The position numbers and the translations under genes were made by a program. A stretch of 20,355 bases of DNA, from positions 1 through 20,355 of IMG/VR virus record IMGVR_UViG_3300021091_003095; one strand, written 5' to 3'. The number at the start of each line of letters is the position of its first letter. Within the stretch, counting starts at the first letter, position 1. Below the pieces are notes generated by a model, which had not been told where the DNA came from, made no database searches, and saw only the letters and a list, made by a program, of their open reading frames with translations. The stretch comes from a virus. Shown in pieces: positions 15,381 to 20,355 of the stretch.

Positions 15381-16421
15381 ATGAAAACAGCATTAGTATT
15401 AGGTGGTGGGGGTTTTATAGGAGGACACCTCGCCAAACATCTTAAAGATGAAGGTTTTTGGGTTCGTATAGTAGACATTAAACCAAAACATGAATATTGG
15501 AATCACAAAGATATCTGCGATGAATATATTTGTGGAGATTTACGAGACCCAAAGTTGGTAAGTAAAGTAATGTTTTCTCCAAACCAACATTCATTAGCTG
15601 ATAAACAATTATCATTTGATGAAGTATATCAATTAGCAGCAGATATGGGAGGAGCAGGCTACATTTTTACAGGTGAGAACGATGCAAATGTTATGCACAA
15701 TTCCGCATTAATAAATTTAAATGTAGTACACGAGGCAATTAGACATTCCATAAAACGAATTTTTTATAGTTCATCGGCTTGTATGTATCCTGAACATAAT
15801 CAATTAGACCCAAATAACCCAAATTGTGAAGAATCATCCGCCTATCCCGCAAATCCGGATTCAGAATATGGGTGGGAAAAATTATTTAGTGAGCGTTTAT
15901 TTTTAGCATTTAATCGCAATTATGGTTTAGATGTTAGGGTAGCTAGATTTCATAACATATTCGGACCTATGGGAACTTGGAAAGGTGGTAAAGAAAAAGC
16001 ACCAGCCGCTATGTGTAGAAAAGCAGCAGAAACTCCTGATGGTGGTGAGATAGAGGTTTGGGGTGATGGGCAACAAACTCGTTCATTTCTTTACATTGAT
16101 GAATGTGTAGAAGCAATATTGCGGTTTATGAGGCAAGATGGGTTTTTAGGCCCGGTTAATATTGGTTCAGAAGAAATGGTTACTATTAATCAACTTGCAC
16201 AAGCAGCTATTGATGCTTCAGGTAAAAACATTACTATTAAAAATATAGATGGTAGTGAATTTAAAGAAAAATATGGATTTAAATGTCCTGTTGGCGTTAG
16301 GGGTAGAAATTCCGATAATACACTATATAAAGAAAAAGTAGGGTGGGAGCCTACAAAATCGTTATATGATGGAATTTTAGATACATTCTATTGGATTGAT
16401 AAACAAATAAATAATGACTAA
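15381..16421 (+). CDS. GDP-mannose 3,5-epimerase-like NAD-dependent sugar-nucleotide epimerase
   Basis: This 346-residue extended SDR protein binds NAD through ALVLGGGGFIGGHL. Several blocks follow plant GDP-mannose 3,5-epimerase closely: LAADMGGAGYIFT, SSSACMYPE (Cys134), DSEYGWEKL (Tyr163, Lys167), ARFHNIFGPMGTWKGG and EKAPAAMCRKA (Lys206). The four residues correspond to Cys145, Tyr174, Lys178 and Lys217 of the Arabidopsis enzyme with a constant offset of 11. GPVNIGSEEMVTINQLA and GVRGRNSDNTL also agree. The expected reaction is GDP-D-mannose to GDP-L-galactose, with GDP-L-gulose as a side product. Specificity is inferred from motifs. The gene is more GC-rich than its neighbours and overlaps the dehydrogenase gene by eight bases. 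Confidence 0.88.
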   Translation: MKTALVLGGGGFIGGHLAKHLKDEGFWVRIVDIKPKHEYWNHKDICDEYICGDLRDPKLVSKVMFSPNQHSLADKQLSFDEVYQLAADMGGAGYIFTGENDANVMHNSALINLNVVHEAIRHSIKRIFYSSSACMYPEHNQLDPNNPNCEESSAYPANPDSEYGWEKLFSERLFLAFNRNYGLDVRVARFHNIFGPMGTWKGGKEKAPAAMCRKAAETPDGGEIEVWGDGQQTRSFLYIDECVEAILRFMRQDGFLGPVNIGSEEMVTINQLAQAAIDASGKNITIKNIDGSEFKEKYGFKCPVGVRGRNSDNTLYKEKVGWEPTKSLYDGILDTFYWIDKQINND

Positions 16422-17490
16422 TATATCAATTTTAGGAGTAGGTAAATTAGGATTATGTTTAGCTCTTAATTTAGAAAAAAAAGGGTTTAATATAATTGGT
16501 GTTGATATGTATCAAAATTATATTGATTCGTTAATTAATAAAACATTTACCACAAGCGAGCCTTTGGTAACTGAATATTTACAAAGTTCTAACAAAATTA
16601 AATTTACTACTGATTTAAAAACAGCTTTAAAAAATGATATTTTATTTGTAGTTGTAAGTACACCATCAACTTCCGATTGGAAATACAATCACAATGATAT
16701 TGAAAATATCGCCAATCAATTGATTTCTATTGGTAAACAACCAGTAAGAAAAGATTTGATAATTAATTGTACTACATTTCCAGGTTATTGTGATACATTG
16801 CAAGAAAAATTAAAAGAATACAATTATTATGTTTCATATAATCCCGAATTTATAGCACAAGGTACTATTATTAGAGATCAAATAATGTGTGATAATGTTC
16901 TAATTGGAGAAGCAGATAAGTATGCTGGTGATTTAATTCAAAGTATTTATGAAAAAATGGTTGAATCTAAACCAATTTATAATAGAATGTCCCGAACCGA
17001 ATCAGAATTAACTAAATTAGCAGTTAATTGTTTTTTAACAACTAAAATAAGTTATGCTAATATGGTTGGGGATATTGCTAATAGATTAGGATGTAGTTCT
17101 GATGTAGTGTTAAACGCTGTAGGTACTGACTCAAGAATAGGTAACAAATACCTAAAACCAGGATTTGGATTTGGTGGTCCTTGTTTTCCTAGAGATAATA
17201 GAGCATTAGCTAAATGCGCTGAAGAAGTGGGAATTAATGCTGTTATTTCTAAAGCAACAGATGAAATGAATCAAAAACACTTAGAATATCAAATTGAAGA
17301 TTTTATAAAACAAAACCCAAATAAAGAAAAAACTATTAAAATAGATTTTGTTACCTACAAAAAAGATAGTGTATTATTAGAAGAATCTCAACAACTTAAA
17401 TTTGCTATTAAATTAAAAGAGTTAGGATATAAAATTAAAATATTAGATAAAAGACAAGAAGTATTAAAACAACTAAAAAATATATTGTAA
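16414..17490 (+). CDS. UDP-glucose/GDP-mannose dehydrogenase family protein
   Basis: This 358-residue NAD-dependent enzyme oxidises the C6 hydroxyl of a nucleotide sugar twice to a uronic acid. The NAD loop is SILGVGKLGL. The active-site parts are VSYNPEFIAQG (E145), ELTKLAVNCFL (K201, N205) and GFGFGGPCFPRDNRAL with the catalytic C257. The C-terminal domain is somewhat short but still contains VTYKKDS...EESQQL, aligning with the family's 'yK.dt.d.reSp'. The substrate could be UDP-glucose, UDP-GlcNAc, UDP-ManNAc or GDP-mannose. A 2-epimerase gene starts at 19914, so UDP-ManNAcA is one plausible product. It overlaps the next gene at TAATG, and that gene encodes NAD synthetase. Confidence 0.9.
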   Translation: MTNISILGVGKLGLCLALNLEKKGFNIIGVDMYQNYIDSLINKTFTTSEPLVTEYLQSSNKIKFTTDLKTALKNDILFVVVSTPSTSDWKYNHNDIENIANQLISIGKQPVRKDLIINCTTFPGYCDTLQEKLKEYNYYVSYNPEFIAQGTIIRDQIMCDNVLIGEADKYAGDLIQSIYEKMVESKPIYNRMSRTESELTKLAVNCFLTTKISYANMVGDIANRLGCSSDVVLNAVGTDSRIGNKYLKPGFGFGGPCFPRDNRALAKCAEEVGINAVISKATDEMNQKHLEYQIEDFIKQNPNKEKTIKIDFVTYKKDSVLLEESQQLKFAIKLKELGYKIKILDKRQEVLKQLKNIL

Positions 17491-18230
17491 TGTTATATCA
17501 GCAGATATCAAATTGGCTTAAAAATTATTTAGAATCTAATAATTTAGAATGCTTTATAATTGGAATAAGTGGTGGCATTGATTCAGCACTTACATCTACA
17601 CTATGTGCCCAGACAGGTAAAAAAACAATAGTTGTAAGCATGCCAATATATCAGGCATCCGAACAATTAAAAAGATCCCATAACCATATTAATTGGTTAA
17701 AGAGTAAATATTCAAATGTAGAATCGCTTGAAATTGAATTAACTAATACTTTTGAAACATTTAAATCCTTATTTTCTACAGAAAATAAATTAGCATTAGC
17801 TAATTCACGTTCACGTTTAAGAATGACTACATTATATCAAATAGCAGGAATGAATAAAGGATTAGTTGTTGGTACTGGTAATAAAGTAGAAGATTTTGGT
17901 GTAGGATTTTTTACAAAGTATGGAGATGGTGGAGTTGATATTTCTCCAATTGGAGATTTAACAAAAACAGAAGTTAGACAAATAGCTAAACAATTAGGAA
18001 TAATAGAAGAAATTCTTATAGCAAAACCAACAGATGGTCTTTGGGATGATGATAGAACCGATGAAGATCAAATGGGTGCAACATATGAAGAATTAGAATG
18101 GGCTATGGAGTATAAAAAAGATCCTAAAAAATTATTTGGCAGACAAAAAGAAGTTTATTACATTTATAATAAATTAAATAATCAAAATAAACATAAAATG
18201 GTAGCAATACCAACATTCAAAAAAAAATAA
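17490..18230 (+). CDS. nadE: NH3-dependent NAD synthetase
   Basis: This 246-residue protein is the adenylating synthetase that turns nicotinic acid adenine dinucleotide into NAD with ATP and ammonia. The PP-loop SGGIDSA (27-33) binds ATP. GTGNKVEDFGVGFFTKYGDG and GVDISPIGDLTKTEVRQIA are signature segments, and KPTDGLWDDDRTDEDQMG is the conserved acidic loop. There is no glutaminase (nitrilase) domain, so it belongs to the short, ammonia-dependent type. The sequence has a Bacteroidetes-like style, which is an impression only. It directly follows the NAD-using dehydrogenase (TAATG overlap). It may sustain NAD for sugar oxidation or restore NAD depleted by host defence. An amidating paralog for a sugar is less likely, as the NadE motifs look canonical. 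Confidence 0.92.
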   Translation: MLYQQISNWLKNYLESNNLECFIIGISGGIDSALTSTLCAQTGKKTIVVSMPIYQASEQLKRSHNHINWLKSKYSNVESLEIELTNTFETFKSLFSTENKLALANSRSRLRMTTLYQIAGMNKGLVVGTGNKVEDFGVGFFTKYGDGGVDISPIGDLTKTEVRQIAKQLGIIEEILIAKPTDGLWDDDRTDEDQMGATYEELEWAMEYKKDPKKLFGRQKEVYYIYNKLNNQNKHKMVAIPTFKKK

Positions 18231-18272
18231 TGAACTAAAAGAATATTATACTCATTTAAACTTAATAAACTA
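18231..18272 (+). promoter_or_regulatory. 42-bp intergenic gap with -10-like TATACT; weak promoter candidate
   Basis: This is the longest gap inside the cassette. TATTATACT at 18244-18252 resembles a sigma-70 -10 element, but no matching -35 is seen. TAATGAAC occurs at 18228-18235 and again at 18271-18278, the second being the start of the methyltransferase gene. The first copy opens a two-codon frame (Met-Asn-stop), which looks like the relic of a start. Confidence 0.25.
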
Positions 18273-19088
18273 ATGAACATAGATGATATTAAAACTTATT
18301 GGGATGCACGTCCATGTAATATACGACATTCTACAAAAAAATTGGGTACAAAAGAGTATTTTGATGCAGTTGAAACTAAAAAATATTTCGTAGAACCACA
18401 TATACCAATTTTTGTAGAATTTGATAAATGGAAGGATAAAAAAGTTCTTGAAATAGGATGTGGTATAGGTACAGATTCTATAAATTTTGCAAAAGCTGGA
18501 GCAAAACTTACATGTGTTGAACTATCTGAAGAATCACTAAACCTTTGTAAAAAAAGATTTGAAGTCTATGGGTTAAAAGCAAGATTTATATTATGTAACG
18601 CTGAGGAATTAGATAAATTTATTAAAAATGAACAATTTGATTTAATATATTCATTTGGTGTAATACATCATTCACCAAATCCAAATGAAATAATCAGACA
18701 AATTAAACAATTTTGTCACAATGATACTAAAATAAAAATAATGCTTTATTCATTTATATCATATAAAACTTTAGAAGCTTGGATAAAATATGGTTATAAA
18801 TTTAAATTTAATTTTAAAAAATCAATACAATACTATGCCGAAGCTCAAATAGGATGTCCTGTGGCTTACACATATACCAAAAATGAGTTAAAAAATATGT
18901 TTGAAGATTATATTATTTTAAGTATCAAAAAAACTCATATTTTTCCATATATAATTGATAAATATATTATTGATTGTTATGAAAAGCGTTGGTTTTTTAG
19001 AATATTACCAAAACAGTTATTTTTTTGGTTAGAATCTTTGTTAGGATGGCATTGGATAATAGATTTAAAAAATAAATATGATAAGTAA
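18273..19088 (+). CDS. Class I SAM-dependent methyltransferase
   Basis: This 271-residue enzyme has the full methyltransferase motif set: KVLEIGCGIGTDSI (57-70) for SAM binding, CVELSEESL with the ribose-binding Glu, and FDLIYSFGVIHHSPNP (122-137). The N-terminus, YWDARPCNIRHSTKKLGTKE, followed by YFDAVETKKYFVEPHIP, matches a subfamily often found in surface-polysaccharide and phage gene clusters ('W...PC.......G..eYf..ve..Ry..eP.I'). It may O- or N-methylate a sugar or the glycan end; the acceptor is unknown. The C-terminal 130 residues are rich in Lys, Tyr and Phe and probably form the acceptor-binding region. The GT11 gene starts within its last 11 bases. Confidence 0.87.
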   Translation: MNIDDIKTYWDARPCNIRHSTKKLGTKEYFDAVETKKYFVEPHIPIFVEFDKWKDKKVLEIGCGIGTDSINFAKAGAKLTCVELSEESLNLCKKRFEVYGLKARFILCNAEELDKFIKNEQFDLIYSFGVIHHSPNPNEIIRQIKQFCHNDTKIKIMLYSFISYKTLEAWIKYGYKFKFNFKKSIQYYAEAQIGCPVAYTYTKNELKNMFEDYIILSIKKTHIFPYIIDKYIIDCYEKRWFFRILPKQLFFWLESLLGWHWIIDLKNKYDK

Positions 19089-19917
19089 TTCTCAAATTGG
19101 ATATGCTGGTAGATTGGGAAACCAATTATTTCAATATGCAATACTTAAATCCATTTCAATAAAAACGGGATATCAAATAGCATTACCATTGGATTTGTTT
19201 GAAAGGTCTTGGCATGGTCAGAAGTGTATTTTAAATAGTTTCAAATTACCAAGTTGTACGTTTATTAATACTAATTTTGAATATTTGTATGAAGAATTAG
19301 ATGCAAGATATTATGATACCGATATATATAATGTATCTGATAATACAAATTTTAATGGGTTTTTTCAAAATCCAAATTATTATGTAAATATTAAAGATAA
19401 ATTGAGAGATGAATTTGAAATAAAAGATGATATTAAGTCAAAAATTTATAAAATTTTATCAAAATATAAAAATACAACAGTTTCATTACATTTTAGACGA
19501 GGTGATTTATCAGATGGAACAAATCCAATAGATACTGATTGGTCTAATAATTTTTCAAATGGTTCAATTCTATATAATTACTATAATTCCGCATTATCTA
19601 TTATACCCACTAATTCTACAATTTTTTTATTTACAGGTGGTTCGCGTGATGAAAAAACTAATTCTAATGATATAGATTGGTGCATATCTAATTTTAATGA
19701 TACTAGAATTATATGTATTGATGGATTAAATGATATTGAAACATTTACACTAATGACAATGTGCGACTACAACATCACATCTTTTTCATCTACTTTTAGT
19801 TGGTGGGCATCTTTTTTAAATAAAAATGAAAATATAATTGCACCAAAAATATATTATCCATCACAACCATCACTAATACCCGATTTAGTTTATCCTAAAA
19901 ATTGGACATTGCTATGA
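19078..19917 (+). CDS. GT11 family alpha-1,2-fucosyltransferase-like enzyme
   Basis: This 279-residue protein has all main GT11 signatures: GRLGNQLFQYA at the N-terminus (11-21), VSLHFRRGDL (135-144), where the HxRRxD segment binds the GDP part of the donor, and TSFSSTFSWWASFL (234-247). Known members transfer L-fucose from GDP-L-fucose to galactose in alpha-1,2 linkage. No GDP-fucose synthesis gene is in the window, but a GDP-mannose 3,5-epimerase-like gene is, so GDP-L-galactose is an attractive alternative donor; that is inference. No membrane segment is present. The gene overlaps the preceding methyltransferase by 11 bases and the following epimerase by four (ATGA). Confidence 0.9.
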   Translation: MISNSQIGYAGRLGNQLFQYAILKSISIKTGYQIALPLDLFERSWHGQKCILNSFKLPSCTFINTNFEYLYEELDARYYDTDIYNVSDNTNFNGFFQNPNYYVNIKDKLRDEFEIKDDIKSKIYKILSKYKNTTVSLHFRRGDLSDGTNPIDTDWSNNFSNGSILYNYYNSALSIIPTNSTIFLFTGGSRDEKTNSNDIDWCISNFNDTRIICIDGLNDIETFTLMTMCDYNITSFSSTFSWWASFLNKNENIIAPKIYYPSQPSLIPDLVYPKNWTLL

Positions 19918-20355
19918 TATTATTTTGTTTTGGGACAAGACCCGAATGGCTAAAAATAAAGCCTATACTTAATTTAATGGATAAATCTAAATATAAACTT
20001 TTATTTACTGGACAACATCCTGATTTATTAAAAGATGTTGTGGTAGATTATAAAATAACAATAACTGAATCATTAAATAGATTAGACCAATTAATAGCAG
20101 ATTGTTTAATCCAATTTCCAAATGATGGATTCAATTCCGTATTAGTTCAGGGTGATACGGCTTCCGCTTTTGCGTGTTCTGTCGCAGCATTTAATCGTGG
20201 TATAAAAATATATTATTTGGAAGCTGGTCTAAGAAGTTATAATTTGAAACATCCTTACCCAGAAGAAGCTTATAGACAAATGATAGCGCGAATATCAGAT
20301 GTTTGTTTTGCACCAACTCAGATTTCAGCTAATAATTTAATAAACGAAAAAGTTA
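19914..20355 (+). CDS. UDP-GlcNAc 2-epimerase, WecB-like (3' end missing)
   Basis: The frame starts at ATG 19914 (ATGA overlap with the GT11 stop) and stays open to the right edge, giving 147 residues of an expected 360-390. ILFCFGTRPEWLKIKP is the N-terminal UDP-binding loop. TGQHPDLL, VQGDTASAFA (D81), YLEAGLRSYN (E103) and HPYPEEAYRQM (E117 or E118) match the non-hydrolysing UDP-N-acetylglucosamine 2-epimerase, which makes UDP-ManNAc. The usual His before VEAGLR is Tyr here. With the dehydrogenase at 16414 it could supply UDP-ManNAcA. A WbpI-type epimerase acting on a diacetamido uronic acid is another option given the GNAT and aminotransferase genes. A hydrolysing or fused form cannot be excluded. 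Confidence 0.88.
   Translation, partial: MILFCFGTRPEWLKIKPILNLMDKSKYKLLFTGQHPDLLKDVVVDYKITITESLNRLDQLIADCLIQFPNDGFNSVLVQGDTASAFACSVAAFNRGIKIYYLEAGLRSYNLKHPYPEEAYRQMIARISDVCFAPTQISANNLINEKV

Overview
The window looks like part of a large, AT-rich tailed-phage genome (a T4-related myovirus or jumbo phage). All 27 genes are on the + strand and most overlap by a few bases. The first 3.2 kb is phage core. It holds the C-terminal part of a T4 gp44-like sliding-clamp-loader ATPase, a small zinc-ribbon protein, a gp62-like clamp-loader small subunit, a DUF3310 protein, a small conserved unknown, a PD-(D/E)XK (Cas4/RecB-like) nuclease with four cysteines, and a DUF2493/SLOG-type nucleotide-binding protein. 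The low GC, mostly weak Shine-Dalgarno sequences and the style of the NadE protein would suit a Bacteroidetes host, but this is an inference.

From 3219 to the right edge (17 kb or more) everything is carbohydrate-related apart from one or two unknowns. I count about nine candidate glycosyltransferases: two GT4-like, two GT2-like, one possible GT-B, one GT-D/DUF1792-like, one CgeB-like GT-B, one STELLO/DUF288-like and one GT11. Sugar-nucleotide enzymes are a ColD-type PLP sugar dehydratase with His in place of the catalytic Lys, a compact DegT-type aminotransferase, a GDP-mannose 3,5-epimerase-like protein, a UDP-glucose/GDP-mannose dehydrogenase and the start of a UDP-GlcNAc 2-epimerase. There is also a GNAT acetyltransferase with an extra C-terminal domain, three methyltransferases (FkbM, DUF268, class I) and an NAD synthetase.

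Read together, these genes could make several unusual activated sugars: GDP-L-galactose, possibly a GDP-3,6-dideoxyhexose, and UDP-ManNAcA or an acylated amino-uronic acid. They could then assemble and cap a complex methylated glycan. No flippase, polymerase, initiating lipid-phosphate sugar transferase or obvious membrane segment is visible. The set therefore looks more like a soluble cytoplasmic glycosylation system, with virion protein, DNA or soluble acceptors as possible targets, than a captured O-antigen operon. That is inference from one window.

Base composition changes along the cassette. By eye, 3.2-10 kb and the epimerase at 15.4-16.4 kb are richer in GC than 10-15.4 kb and 16.4-20 kb, where many 60-base lines fall near 20% GC. 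This suggests mosaic assembly. Only three gaps of more than 20 bases separate genes (3182-3218, 12755-12780, 18231-18272). No tRNA, rRNA, CRISPR, IS element or convincing terminator was seen, and no stretch above 300 bases lacks a gene.
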